DNA of 64,000 nucleotides from Phreatobacter sp. (GTDB lineage: Bacteria; Pseudomonadota; Alphaproteobacteria; Rhizobiales; Phreatobacteraceae). The notes under the pieces were generated by a model. The model saw only the letters and a list, made by a program, of their open reading frames with translations, had not been told where the DNA came from and did not search any database. Shown here in pieces: positions 38,218 through 48,011 of the stretch (positions within the stretch are counted from its first letter, which is position 1; every line of letters starts with the position of its first letter). The stretch is from contig NZ_JALHMP010000011.1 of assembly GCF_022843985.1 (NCBI RefSeq), positions 57,532 to 121,531 of the forward strand, written 5' to 3'. Made by a program: the position numbers and the translations under genes.

Positions 38218-39459
38218 TCAGCCCATGAGGTGACGGGCCACCGCCATATAGGCCGGCAGCGACACGGGGTCGTTGGCGACATTGCCGGCGACGGGATGCG
38301 AGGCATAGCGGGCAATCACCATCTCGGCTTTCGGATCAATGTAGAGCGCCTGTCCGAAGACGCCGCGCGCCATATAGGCCCCGTGGGCGTTGTGGCTCAC
38401 CCACCACTGGTTCCGGTAGGACCAGCCGGGCAGGGTGGCATAGCCCGCCGGCGCAAATTTGCCGGGGTCGCCGCCCCTGGCGATGGCGTCGGCGACGCCT
38501 GCCGGGAAGATCTGCCGGCCGTTGAAGGCGCCACGGTTGCGCATCACCTCGCCGAAGCGGGCGAGATCGCGCGTCGTCGTGTTGAGGCCGCCCCCGCCGC
38601 TTTCGATGCCGAGCCGGTCGACATGGTAATAGGCATCCTCCTCCGCTCCCATCGGCTGCCAGATGCGGGTCGACAGCAAGTCGCTCAGCGACTGGCCGCT
38701 GACCCGCCGCAGAATCCAGGCGAGGACGTCGGTATTGACCGTCTTGTAGGCGAAGACCCGGCCATGCTCGCCTTGCTTGCCGATGGTGGTGAGATAGTCG
38801 AGCAGCGAGAGCTGCGGCGTGCCGGGCAGCGGCGGGGCCATGCCGTTGGCGCGGCGCAGCGCGAAAATGTCCGAACTGGGATCGGTATAGATCTCCGAAT
38901 AGGCGAGCCCGGTGGTCATGTCCATGACCTCGCCCACCGTGGCGTCGCCGAAGCCGCCGGCGGCAAGTTCGGGGACATAGTGGGTCACCGGTGCCGCCGG
39001 ATCGATGAGCCCCTCGGCCACGAGGATGCCGGCGAGCGTGCCGGTGAAGGACTTGGTCACGGACATGCCGATATGCGGCTGATGCGGCTTGAGGGCGCCG
39101 AAATAGCGCTCATAGACGAGCTTGCCGCGGTGCAGGACGACGACACCGTCGGCATAGGTCTCGGCCAGGGCCGCGGCGAAGCTGATCGCCCGGCCATCCA
39201 TGGTGGTGACCGCGACCGGCCCCAGGTCGGTCTCGGCGCGGGGCAGGGGGGAGGCGGGGCCGGCGCCGCGCCAGACATTCACCGTCGGCACGATCTGGCG
39301 CACATGGCTCCACGACCAGCGCGATTGCGGGAAGGCGCGGAAGGAACCGTCGGCATAGGTGATGGCCTTGTCGGCCGGCGGCGGGAAACCCGTCATCCAG
39401 CCGCGTGCGACCGGGTCGCTCGCGGCGGCATCGGGTGTTTCTGTCCGGGCGTCGGTCAT
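38218..39459 (-). CDS. Serine hydrolase, beta-lactamase/EstB family
   Basis: The 413-residue protein has the class C/EstB SxxK motif in SVTKS (Ser133, Lys136) and a Tyr-containing motif in FAYKTVNTD. It resembles penicillin-binding-protein-like esterases and 6-aminohexanoate-dimer hydrolases more than true beta-lactamases. No signal peptide is evident, so it is probably cytosolic. It might cleave small amide or ester compounds. It stands alone, 148 bp from the protease gene and 288 bp from the amidohydrolase operon, which runs the other way. Confidence 0.82.
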   Translation of the reverse strand: MTDARTETPDAAASDPVARGWMTGFPPPADKAITYADGSFRAFPQSRWSWSHVRQIVPTVNVWRGAGPASPLPRAETDLGPVAVTTMDGRAISFAAALAETYADGVVVLHRGKLVYERYFGALKPHQPHIGMSVTKSFTGTLAGILVAEGLIDPAAPVTHYVPELAAGGFGDATVGEVMDMTTGLAYSEIYTDPSSDIFALRRANGMAPPLPGTPQLSLLDYLTTIGKQGEHGRVFAYKTVNTDVLAWILRRVSGQSLSDLLSTRIWQPMGAEEDAYYHVDRLGIESGGGGLNTTTRDLARFGEVMRNRGAFNGRQIFPAGVADAIARGGDPGKFAPAGYATLPGWSYRNQWWVSHNAHGAYMARGVFGQALYIDPKAEMVIARYASHPVAGNVANDPVSLPAYMAVARHLMG

Positions 39460-39747
39460 GGAAGGGCTCCTGCGCGAGTGATGCGGTGCGAACGGACGAC
39501 CAACCCATGAGCGGTCGGCGGGGCTCTATTCGTTCCGCGATGCGATACGGTCGTGCCAAAACATATTGAAGCCGAAGAAGATTGCTGCTCATTCTACCGG
39601 CGCGGGCGAAATGAAGGTCACCGACCATAACGGCGGTGGGCAACAAATCCACCCCGCGCAATGGAGAGGTGCCCGGCACCGGCGTGGCTTGTCGATGCAA
39701 AAACAGGCATGCCACGATGCTGGGCAGATTGTATGCGAGGTTTGTTG

Positions 39748-41385
39748 ATGCCGATCCTGCCCAGGGCGGATGTCGTGTTGCGCGGCGGCCGTGTTTTCGT
39801 GGCCTATGGCGAGCCGGTCGCCGAGGCGATCGCGCTATGGTCGGGCAAGGTTCTGGCGGTGGGCTCCTCCGCCGACATGGAGCCGCTGATCGGTCCGGCG
39901 ACCCGGGTCGTGGAATTGCGCGGACGGCTCGCCACTCCGGGCCTGTTCGAGGCGCATGCCCATCTCCTGCCCATGGGCCTGTCCATGGCCGAGGTCGATG
40001 CGCGGCCGCAGAAGGCCGACACGCTCGATGCCCTGCTCGATCTCATCCGCGCCGCTGCGGCGACCAAGAGGCCCGGCGAGTGGATCCTGGCGCGCGGCTA
40101 TGACGATTCCAAGCTCGACATCCGTCGCCACCCGCACCGCACCGAACTCGATCTCGCGGCGCCGGACCACCCCGTCTATCTCGTGCGCACCTGCGGCCAT
40201 CTCGCCGTCGCCAACACCCTGGCGCTGAAGATCGCCGGCGTGACGACCAGGAGCCCGGTGCCCGCCGGCGGGGCCATCGAACAGGTCAATGGCGAACTCA
40301 CCGGCCTGATGGCCGAGAACGGCCGCCAGGCGGTCCAGGCGGTGTTGCCCGCCTATACCGACGAGGACCATGTCGCCGCCATCGAGCGCGGCGCGAAATA
40401 CATGAACACGTTCGGCATCACCTCGACCATGGATGCCGCCGTCGGCATGCGCTCCGGCTACCGGGAGATCGTCTCCTACCGCAACGCCGTCCGCACCGGC
40501 CGCCAGCCGATCCGCGTGACCCAGTGCCTGCTCGATAGTCCCGGCGGCATTCTCGATCGCTGCTACGAGGAAGGGCTGGTCACCGGTGCGGGCGACGACA
40601 TGCTGCGCATCGGCCCGGTGAAGATCTTCACCGACGGCTCCGCCGGCGGCAAGACCGCGGCGATGACCGCGCCCTATGCCGGCGAGGAGGAGACCCACGG
40701 CATCTATTGCCTGACCGACAAGGAGATGGAGGAGGCGACCCTGGCGGTCCATGCCAGGGGTTACCAGCTCGCCGTCCACGCCATCGGCGACGGCGCCATC
40801 GAGCAGACCCTCGTCGCCATGGAGAAGGCTCTGGCGAAATATCCCGACGCCGACCGCCGTCACCGCATCGAACATTGCGGCTTCAACACCATGGACCAGA
40901 TGAAGCGCATGCGGGCCGCCGGCATCGAGCCGGTGCCGCAGCCGGTCTTCATCTACGATTTCGGTGAACTCTACCGGCAGGTCATGCCGGATGCCCGCCC
41001 GGAAACCAGCTATCCCATGAAGACCTGGATCGACATGGGCTTCCAGCCGGCCGCCTCGACCGACGCGCCGGTCTGCGATGCCAATGTCTGGCCGAACTTC
41101 TTCACCATGCTGACGCGCAAGACCCACAAGGGTTCGGTGATCGGTGCCGGCGAGGCGATCTCCATGGCGCGCGCCATCCAGGCCTATACCGCCTTCGGCG
41201 CCTATGTGAACAAATGCGAGGACCATCGCGGCACGCTGAAGCCGGGCATGGCCGCCGATGTCGCAGTCTTCTCGCGCGACTTGCTCACCGCCGCGCCAGA
41301 GGCAATCCTGTCGGACACGCGCTGCGACCTCACCATTCTCGGCGGCGCCTGCGTCCATGACGCGACTGGTGAGTGGAAGGGCTGA
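39748..41385 (+). CDS. Amidohydrolase family 3, YtcJ-like
   Basis: The 545-residue protein has the metal-binding FEAHAHL near residue 70, HAIGDGAIEQ, RIEHCG and STDAPVCDAN, typical of the amidohydrolase_3 (YtcJ) subgroup. These enzymes hydrolyse N-acyl or formamide-type substrates. I start at ATG 39748, preceded by GAGG. A peptide-type permease gene follows 5 bp later, so it is probably the first gene of the operon. The imported compound is probably its substrate or a precursor. Confidence 0.85.
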   Translation: MPILPRADVVLRGGRVFVAYGEPVAEAIALWSGKVLAVGSSADMEPLIGPATRVVELRGRLATPGLFEAHAHLLPMGLSMAEVDARPQKADTLDALLDLIRAAAATKRPGEWILARGYDDSKLDIRRHPHRTELDLAAPDHPVYLVRTCGHLAVANTLALKIAGVTTRSPVPAGGAIEQVNGELTGLMAENGRQAVQAVLPAYTDEDHVAAIERGAKYMNTFGITSTMDAAVGMRSGYREIVSYRNAVRTGRQPIRVTQCLLDSPGGILDRCYEEGLVTGAGDDMLRIGPVKIFTDGSAGGKTAAMTAPYAGEEETHGIYCLTDKEMEEATLAVHARGYQLAVHAIGDGAIEQTLVAMEKALAKYPDADRRHRIEHCGFNTMDQMKRMRAAGIEPVPQPVFIYDFGELYRQVMPDARPETSYPMKTWIDMGFQPAASTDAPVCDANVWPNFFTMLTRKTHKGSVIGAGEAISMARAIQAYTAFGAYVNKCEDHRGTLKPGMAADVAVFSRDLLTAAPEAILSDTRCDLTILGGACVHDATGEWKG

Positions 41386-41390
41386 CGAGC

Positions 41391-42332
41391 ATGGGAGTCC
41401 ATCTCTTACACCGTGCCCTTCTGTCGGTCCCCGTCCTGTTCGGCGTGCTGCTTCTGGGCTTCATGCTGCTGCAGCTGGTGCCCGGTGATGTCGCCCAGGT
41501 CATTGCCGGCCCGCAAGCCACGCCGGAGGTCATTGAACAGATCCGCCGGGATCTCGGCCTCGACCGCTCGCTGGTCATCCAGTTCTTCATCTACATCACG
41601 CGGGTGATGCAGGGCGATCTCGGCTATTCGATGATCAACAACACGCCCGTCATCCAAGAGCTCGGCGAGGCCATTGGCCCGACCTTCGAGCTGATGCTGG
41701 GCTCGCTGCTCTTCTCCGTGCCGATTGGCATCGCGCTTGGCACCATCGCCGCCGTCAACCGCGGCCGCGCCCTCGACCGGATCATCATCGCCATCTCGGT
41801 CTTCGGCGTCTCCATGCCGGTCTTCTTCATCGGCCTGATGCTGATCATGTATGTCGGCTTCCATTGGCAGTTGCTGCCCTTCCTCGGCCGCGCCGGCCCG
41901 CTCTGGACCCTCGACGGCCTCGCCCATGCGGCGCTCCCCTCGCTGACCCTCGGCCTCATCTTCATCGGTCCCGTGGCGCGCATGACGCGGACCGCCGCCC
42001 TCGAGGTGATGAATGCCGACTATGTCCGCACCGCCCGGGCCAAGGGCCTCGCCGAGCACACGGTCATCATCCGCCACGTGCTGCGCAACGCGCTGATCCC
42101 GGTCGTCACCCTCATCGGCCTGCAGGCCGGCTTCCTGCTCGGCGGCGCCGTCGTCACCGAGACCATCTTCTCCTGGCCGGGTGTCGGGCGCCTCGCGGTC
42201 GGCGCCATCCTGGCGCGCGACCTGCCCCTCGCCCAGGGCTCCATCCTGATCCTCGCGGTGTCCTTCATCGTGATCAATCTCTTCGTCGACGTCCTCTACG
42301 GCATCCTCGATCCCAGGGTGGGCAAGCGATGA
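41391..42332 (+). CDS. Peptide/nickel-type ABC permease, DppB-like
   Basis: The 313-residue inner-membrane protein has the DppB/OppB layout: one N-terminal span, a periplasmic loop and five further spans. The cytoplasmic loop reads ADYVRTARAKGLAE. Its TGA overlaps the ATG of the next permease (ATGA). Together they form a transport channel for an oligopeptide-like or other small solute. Confidence 0.9.
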   Translation: MGVHLLHRALLSVPVLFGVLLLGFMLLQLVPGDVAQVIAGPQATPEVIEQIRRDLGLDRSLVIQFFIYITRVMQGDLGYSMINNTPVIQELGEAIGPTFELMLGSLLFSVPIGIALGTIAAVNRGRALDRIIIAISVFGVSMPVFFIGLMLIMYVGFHWQLLPFLGRAGPLWTLDGLAHAALPSLTLGLIFIGPVARMTRTAALEVMNADYVRTARAKGLAEHTVIIRHVLRNALIPVVTLIGLQAGFLLGGAVVTETIFSWPGVGRLAVGAILARDLPLAQGSILILAVSFIVINLFVDVLYGILDPRVGKR

Positions 42333-43219
42333 CCGCCGTGACCGCCAACGAGCCCGTCGTGACTCCCCGCCGCTTCGGCAACCTGCGCCGCCTGTTCCGC
42401 GACAAGCTGGCGATCACCGCCGCCGTTCTCCTTGTCCTGCTCATCCTCGCCGCCCTGCTGGCGCCCTGGCTCGCCCCCAACGATCCCTATCTGACCAATA
42501 CGCGGCTGCGCATGCTTCCCCCCGTCTGGGAGGCGCGCGGGCGCTGGGAGTTCCTGATGGGCACCGACGGCCTCGGCCGCTGCATGCTCTCGCGCCTGCT
42601 CTACGGCCTGCGCGCCACCTTGATGATGGGCGTCGTCGCCACCGCCATCGGCGGCTCGATCGGCCTGCTCCTCGGCCTCTTCGCCGCCTTCTACCGGCGG
42701 CTCGACGGCCTGATCATGCACCTGTCGGACATCCTGCTGTCCTTCCCGGCCATTCTCCTCGGCCTTTCCTTCGCCGCCGTCGTCGGGCCGGGCATGACCG
42801 CGGTCGTGATCTCCCTCGCCGTGGCGACCATCCCCACCGTGGTGCGTGTCACCCGCGCCTCCGCCCTGGTCGTCATGGGCCAGGACTTCATCGAGGCCGG
42901 GCGCTCGATCGGCCTCAACGACCGCACGCTGCTGGTCCGCTATCTCGCGCTCAACTGCATCTCGTCGGTCTTCGTCTACATGACGCTGCGCTTCGGCCAG
43001 GTGATCCTCTTGGGATCGGCCCTGTCCTTCCTCGGCCTCGGCGCCCAGCCGCCGGTCGCCGAACTCGGCACCATGGCCTCGGCCGGGCGCAACGAGCTCT
43101 TCCTCGCTCCGCATATCGCTGTCATGCCGAGCCTCGTCATCGTCGTGCTGGTGCTCTGTGCCAACGTCCTCGGCGATGCCCTGCGCGACATGCTCGATCC
43201 GCGGCTCAGGCACACATGA
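42329..43219 (+). CDS. Peptide/nickel-type ABC permease, DppC-like
   Basis: The 296-residue protein has the DppC signature MGTDGLGRCMLSRLLYG and the loop QDFIEAGRSIGLNDRTLL. It partners the DppB-like permease. Unusually, no oppD/oppF-type ATPase genes follow; the next genes are the binding protein and an amidohydrolase. The ATPases must come from elsewhere in the genome. Confidence 0.9.
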   Translation: MTAVTANEPVVTPRRFGNLRRLFRDKLAITAAVLLVLLILAALLAPWLAPNDPYLTNTRLRMLPPVWEARGRWEFLMGTDGLGRCMLSRLLYGLRATLMMGVVATAIGGSIGLLLGLFAAFYRRLDGLIMHLSDILLSFPAILLGLSFAAVVGPGMTAVVISLAVATIPTVVRVTRASALVVMGQDFIEAGRSIGLNDRTLLVRYLALNCISSVFVYMTLRFGQVILLGSALSFLGLGAQPPVAELGTMASAGRNELFLAPHIAVMPSLVIVVLVLCANVLGDALRDMLDPRLRHT

Positions 43220-43289
43220 GCCGCCGATAGCCAAGGGCCCGGATCAACACGGGCCGGAACAGAACCCAGGTCTCCAGAGGAGTTGGAAG

Positions 43290-44885
43290 ATGAGTATGAA
43301 ACGACTTGCATTGCTGGCCACCGCCATCGCCGGCGGCCTCGCCATGGCGACGCCCGCCCTGGCGCAGGCGCAGAACACGCTGACCATCGTCCGCGAGGTC
43401 GATTCCGACCGCTATGATCCGCATCGCTCGACGGCGCGCGCCGCCTCCGAGGTGCTGTTCATGCTCGCCGACACGCTGGTATCGCTCGACCATGACATGA
43501 CCACCATCAAGCCGGGCCTCGCCGAGAGCTGGACCGTCTCGCCCGACGGCAAGGTCTACACCTTCAAGCTGCGCTCCGACGTGAAGTTCTGCGACGGCAA
43601 GGCGATGACCGCCGACGACGTGGTCTATTCGCTGAAGCGCTGGATCGACCCGGCCACCCGCTCGCCGGTGCGCTGGCGTGCCGGCCCGGTCGAGGACATC
43701 ATCGCCAAGGATGCGACGACGGTCGAGTATCGCCTGACGGCGCCCTTCTCCGAGCTCCTCTACCAGCTCACCCAGAGCTTCGCCGTCGTCATCGACAAGG
43801 CCAATGTGGAAGCCCTCGGCGCCGATTTCGGCGTGCGCGGTTTCAACGGCACCGGCCCCTATTGCTGGGGCGAATGGCGTCCGCGCAACGACATGCGCCT
43901 GCGCCGCCATGATGCCTATCGCTGGGGCCCGCCGATCTACGAGAACCGCGGCCCGGCCCATATCCAGGAGATCGTCTGGCGCATCGTGCCGGAGGAGAAC
44001 ACCCGCCTCGCCGCCGTGCTGACCGGCCAGAGCCAGGCCACCCAGTATGTGCCCTATTCGGGCATGGCGCAGATCCGCGCCAACCGGAACCTGCGCATCG
44101 TCGACAATCCGGCCGCCTTCTGGACCTATTTCATCGGCTTCAAGGTCGACAAGGCCGGCGTCGACGATCCCGTTGTCCGGCGCGCCATGGTCATGGCCGT
44201 CGATCAGGAGGCGATCTCCCGCGACATCAATTTCGGTGAGACGGAGCCGGCCTTTTCCTACATCCACCAGTCGGCCACCGACTGGAACAGGGCGGTCGAC
44301 TCGCGCCTGATCCGCACCAATGTCGCCGAAGCCAACCGCCTCCTCGACGAGGCCGGCTGGGTGCGCGGCGCCGACGGCTTCCGTTCGAAGAACGGCGTCC
44401 GTCTGTCGCCGCTGGCCTATGGCTTCACCGGCTCGACCTGGCAGAAGCTGATGGAGACCGTGCAGGGCGACCTGCGCAAGATCGGCGTCGACCTGCGCAT
44501 CCAGCTCTTCGATGCGACGGTGGCCTGGGGCAAGCTCGCCACGCAGGAATTCGACCTGTTCGGCATGTCCTTCCCCTACATCACCGCCGGCGATGCGCTG
44601 AACCTCTACTTCCGCTCGACCAACGCGCCGACGCCCAACCGCATGAACTGGAAGAACGCCGACACCGACCGTCTGCTGCAGACCGGCATGACCGCTGTCG
44701 ACGCCGCCCAGCGCGCCGCGGCCTATGGCGAGGTGCTCCAGCAGGTGCATGACGCGGCCGTCTGGATCCCGCTCTACCACGAGCCGATGAAGGTGGCGGC
44801 CTCCGCGCGCCTCGCTCCCTTCAAGGCCCACAACATCTATGGTTGCGGTTTCTACAAGGGCCTCGACCTGCGCTTCACGCGCTGA
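43290..44885 (+). CDS. ABC transporter substrate-binding protein, family 5
   Basis: The 531-residue periplasmic protein has a Sec signal (MKRLALLATAIAGGLAMATPALAQAQ) and the family 5 body (DPHRSTARAASEVL, GLAESWTVSPDGKVYTFKL). It delivers the solute to the two permeases encoded upstream. ATG 43290 is preceded by AGAGGAG. The gene follows the permeases and precedes a second amidohydrolase. Confidence 0.9.
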   Translation: MSMKRLALLATAIAGGLAMATPALAQAQNTLTIVREVDSDRYDPHRSTARAASEVLFMLADTLVSLDHDMTTIKPGLAESWTVSPDGKVYTFKLRSDVKFCDGKAMTADDVVYSLKRWIDPATRSPVRWRAGPVEDIIAKDATTVEYRLTAPFSELLYQLTQSFAVVIDKANVEALGADFGVRGFNGTGPYCWGEWRPRNDMRLRRHDAYRWGPPIYENRGPAHIQEIVWRIVPEENTRLAAVLTGQSQATQYVPYSGMAQIRANRNLRIVDNPAAFWTYFIGFKVDKAGVDDPVVRRAMVMAVDQEAISRDINFGETEPAFSYIHQSATDWNRAVDSRLIRTNVAEANRLLDEAGWVRGADGFRSKNGVRLSPLAYGFTGSTWQKLMETVQGDLRKIGVDLRIQLFDATVAWGKLATQEFDLFGMSFPYITAGDALNLYFRSTNAPTPNRMNWKNADTDRLLQTGMTAVDAAQRAAAYGEVLQQVHDAAVWIPLYHEPMKVAASARLAPFKAHNIYGCGFYKGLDLRFTR

Positions 44886-44974
44886 TCTGACGACCTTTGC
44901 GGCCGGGCGCCCCGTGCGCCCGGCCGTTGCCTCGCGCCGGCCAGAAGAACCCGACACGCCCCGAGAGAACGCTC

Positions 44975-46426
44975 ATGCCCGTCACCCTGATCAAGAACGC
45001 TTCCTGGGTCGTCGCCTTCGATGGCCGCAAGCACACCTATATGCAGGGGGCCGACGTCGCCTTCGAGGACGACAAGATCATCCATGTCGGCCCGGGCTTT
45101 GCCGGCAAGGCCGCGACGACCATCGACGGTGCGGGCATGCTGGTCATGCCGGGCCTCGTCAACGTCCATTCCCATCCGGCCTCCGAGCCGATGGCCAAGG
45201 GCTGGAACGACGAACTCGGTTCGCCGCGGCTCTACCAGTCCGCTCTCTATGAATTCATGCCGCTGTTCCGCGCTGATTCCGGCGGTGCTCCCGACATGGA
45301 GGCCATTCCCGCCTCCGCCACCGTCGCCTATTCCGAACTCCTGCTCTCCGGCGTCACCACGCTGGTCGACATGTCGGTCGCCTGGGACGGCTGGCTCGAC
45401 ACCTTCGCCGCCTCCGGCCTGCGCGGCGTCCTGTCGCCCATGTATCGCTCGGCCCGCTGGTTCACGAGGAACGGCCACGTCGTCGAGTACGAATGGGCCA
45501 AGGACGAGGGCATCCCCGCCATGGAGGCGGCGATGAAGGTGCTCGAGAGCGCGGCGAAGCACCCCTCGGGGCGCATGTCCGGCATGGTCTCACCGAGCCA
45601 GATCGACACCTGCACCCCCGGTCTCATCAAGGCGAGCTTCGCCGAGGCCAAGAAGCGCAAGCTGCCCTTCCAGATCCACGCCGCGCAGTCGGTGGTCGAG
45701 TTCCACGAGATCACCCGCCGCCATGGCATGACGCCGGTCGAATGGCTCGGCTCGCTGGGCGTCCTCTCCGACCGCTCGCTCATCGGCCACGGCATCTTCA
45801 TGGACCACCACACCTCGGCCCACTGGCCGCGCCGCGACGATCTTCAGGATCTGGTGGATAGCGGCACCACGGTGGCCCATTGCCCGACCGTGTTCCAGCG
45901 CCGCGGCATCGCGCTGCAGACCTTCGGCGAATATGTCCGTCGCGGCGTCAACATGGCCATCGGCACCGACACCTATCCCCACAACATGATCGAGGAGATG
46001 CGCCACGTCGCCATCATGTCGCGCGTCGTCGGCGAGGACGTCTATGACGTCCGCTCCACCGACGTCTTCAATGCCGCGACCCTCGGCGGCGCCAAGGCGC
46101 TGGGCCGCAAGGATATCGGCCGGCTCGCCGTCGGCGCCAAGGCCGACATCGTGCTGGTCGACGTCACCCACGCCTCCATGCGGCCGCTGCGCGATCCCGT
46201 CCGCTCGATGATCTATTCGGCGGCCGAGCGCGCCATCCGCACCGTCTTCGTCGACGGTCAGAAGGTGGTCGATGGCGGCAAGGTCCTGACCATGGACCTC
46301 GACGCCGCCTCGGAGAAGCTGGAGGCGGCCCAGCGCCGCGCCGAAGCCGGCGTCAAGGCGCTCGACTGGGCCAAGCGCGACCACATGAAGATCTCGCCGC
46401 TGATGTTCCCGCCGGCGAAGGGGTGA
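44975..46426 (+). CDS. Amidohydrolase, chlorohydrolase/deaminase type
   Basis: The 483-residue metal-dependent hydrolase has NVHSHPAS near residue 60, IHAAQSVVEFHE, GHGIFMDHH and IGTDTYPHN, the metal and catalytic blocks of the TrzA/AtzB/SsnA subgroup. It may deaminate or dechlorinate a heterocycle or cleave a C-N bond. It ends the operon that begins with the YtcJ-like gene. Two different amidohydrolases around one transporter suggest a stepwise catabolic pathway. Confidence 0.85.
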   Translation: MPVTLIKNASWVVAFDGRKHTYMQGADVAFEDDKIIHVGPGFAGKAATTIDGAGMLVMPGLVNVHSHPASEPMAKGWNDELGSPRLYQSALYEFMPLFRADSGGAPDMEAIPASATVAYSELLLSGVTTLVDMSVAWDGWLDTFAASGLRGVLSPMYRSARWFTRNGHVVEYEWAKDEGIPAMEAAMKVLESAAKHPSGRMSGMVSPSQIDTCTPGLIKASFAEAKKRKLPFQIHAAQSVVEFHEITRRHGMTPVEWLGSLGVLSDRSLIGHGIFMDHHTSAHWPRRDDLQDLVDSGTTVAHCPTVFQRRGIALQTFGEYVRRGVNMAIGTDTYPHNMIEEMRHVAIMSRVVGEDVYDVRSTDVFNAATLGGAKALGRKDIGRLAVGAKADIVLVDVTHASMRPLRDPVRSMIYSAAERAIRTVFVDGQKVVDGGKVLTMDLDAASEKLEAAQRRAEAGVKALDWAKRDHMKISPLMFPPAKG

Positions 46427-46449
46427 GGCTCAACGGGTCAGCGCCTGGG

Positions 46450-46605
46450 AAGGCCCCACCCGCACCCTCCCCGCTCCGCGGGGAGGGGGACTACCACGTC
46501 TCTCCTTGTCGCGACGGTCGCGCCAGGCTCCTCCCGGCAAGATGACCCGCGAGGTCGAAGTCCCCCTCTCCTCGCGTGAGCAAGGGGAGGGTGCGGGTGG
46601 GGCCT
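46450..46605. repeat. Intergenic palindromic element with 23-bp inverted ends
   Basis: The ends 46450-46472 and 46583-46605 are perfect 23-bp inverted repeats, and each arm is followed inward by its own GC hairpin. Between the stops of two convergent genes it could act as a bidirectional terminator. Its form is that of the dispersed palindromes common in Rhizobiales genomes. Confidence 0.6.
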
Positions 46606-46638
46606 TCAAGGCCTTGGCGAGGGTCTGAACGTGACGCC

Positions 46639-47769
46639 CTATCCCCACACCTCGCGCGCCACGTCGACGATCATCTCCAGCTTCCGCCACTGCTCGTCCT
46701 CGGCCAGCGTGTTGCCCTCCTCGGTCGAGGCGAAGCCGCATTGCGGCGACAGGCAGAGCTGCTCCAGCGGAACGAATTTCGCCGCCTCGTCGATCCGCCG
46801 GATGATGTCGTCCTTCTTCTCCAGGACGCCGGTCTTCGAGGTGACCAGGCCGAGCACCGCCGCCTTGCCCTTGGGCAGGAAGCGCAGCGGCTCGAAGCCA
46901 CCGGCCCGCTCGGTGTCCCACTCCATGAAATAGGCATCCACCGGCATGGTGTTGAACAGCAGTTCGGCGATCGGCTCGTAGCCGCCGGAGGCGACGAAGG
47001 TGGAGCGGAAATTGCCGCGGCACAGATGCATGGTGATGGCGAGGTCCTTTGGCCGACCGCCGATGGCCGCCGTCACCATCGCCGCATAGATGCCACCCTG
47101 CGCCTCGGGATCGTCGCCGCGCTCGGCCAGCATCTGCTTCTGCGCGGGGTCGCAGAGATAGGCGAAGGAGACGTCGTCGAGCTGCAGGTAGCGGCAGCCG
47201 GCGTCGTAGAAGGCATGCACCGCCTGGCGGTAGGCCTGGCCGAGATCCTCGTAATAGTCGGCCATGTCGGGATAGAGTCCCATCGTGATGAGCTTCCGCC
47301 CGCCCCGGTAATGCAGCATCGACGGCGAGGGGATGGTCATCTTAGCCGTGCGCGTCGTGTTCGCCTTCAGGAACTTGAAGTGCTCGATGAAGGGGTGGGT
47401 CGAGAAGCCGATCTTACCGGTGACCCGCGGTGCCTCGGCCTTGGTCTGCACCCCGGCGAACTGGATGCCCTGGTCGAGCGCCACCCGGGACACGCCGTCG
47501 AGCTGCCAGAGGAAATCATAGTGCCACCAGGAGCGGCGGTATTCGCCGTCGGTGATCGCCTGCAGCCCGATCGCCTCCTGCCTGGCGATGAGTGTCTTGA
47601 TCTCGGCGTCCTCCACCGTCCTGAGCCCGAGCGCGTCGAGCGAGCCGGCGGCATAGGCGGCGCGGGCCTCCTTCAGCGGCTGCGAGCGCAAGAGCGATCC
47701 CACCTGGTCGGCGCGATAGGGTCCCGCCTTGCCGGGCAGCACGGGGGCGGGTGTGGTGGCGATGCTCAT
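46639..47769 (-). CDS. MetE-like cobalamin-independent methyltransferase domain protein
   Basis: The 376-residue protein resembles the C-terminal catalytic half of MetE. It has the DGEYRRSWWHYDFLW block, a Cys near HLCRGN and a second near LSPQCGF as zinc ligands. Length fits the single-domain 5-methyltetrahydropteroyltriglutamate-homocysteine methyltransferase-like family (related to coenzyme M-dependent lyases), not full-length MetE of about 750. It may methylate homocysteine or another thiol. I start at ATG 47769; a longer in-frame start at 47979 gives Arg/Pro-rich sequence. Confidence 0.8.
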   Translation of the reverse strand: MSIATTPAPVLPGKAGPYRADQVGSLLRSQPLKEARAAYAAGSLDALGLRTVEDAEIKTLIARQEAIGLQAITDGEYRRSWWHYDFLWQLDGVSRVALDQGIQFAGVQTKAEAPRVTGKIGFSTHPFIEHFKFLKANTTRTAKMTIPSPSMLHYRGGRKLITMGLYPDMADYYEDLGQAYRQAVHAFYDAGCRYLQLDDVSFAYLCDPAQKQMLAERGDDPEAQGGIYAAMVTAAIGGRPKDLAITMHLCRGNFRSTFVASGGYEPIAELLFNTMPVDAYFMEWDTERAGGFEPLRFLPKGKAAVLGLVTSKTGVLEKKDDIIRRIDEAAKFVPLEQLCLSPQCGFASTEEGNTLAEDEQWRKLEMIVDVAREVWG

Positions 47770-48011
47770 CGGTCCTGTCTCCCTGGCGAGCCCCTGTCCC
47801 GGCCCCTCACGGCCGGCGGCTTTCTTCCGTATCGCCACAATAGGATGGAACCCGGCGGCCGGCCATGCCGCGCCGGCGCGTCGGTGGCGCGGGCATCGGC
47901 GCAAGCCCGGCTTGCGGCACGGCCCGCGCGGCCCCCTTGCCTGGCGGCGACTTCCGGCCGATCTAGGCGACAACGCCATGCGGCCTGCGCCGCGTCATGC
48001 GAGGACGAGCC

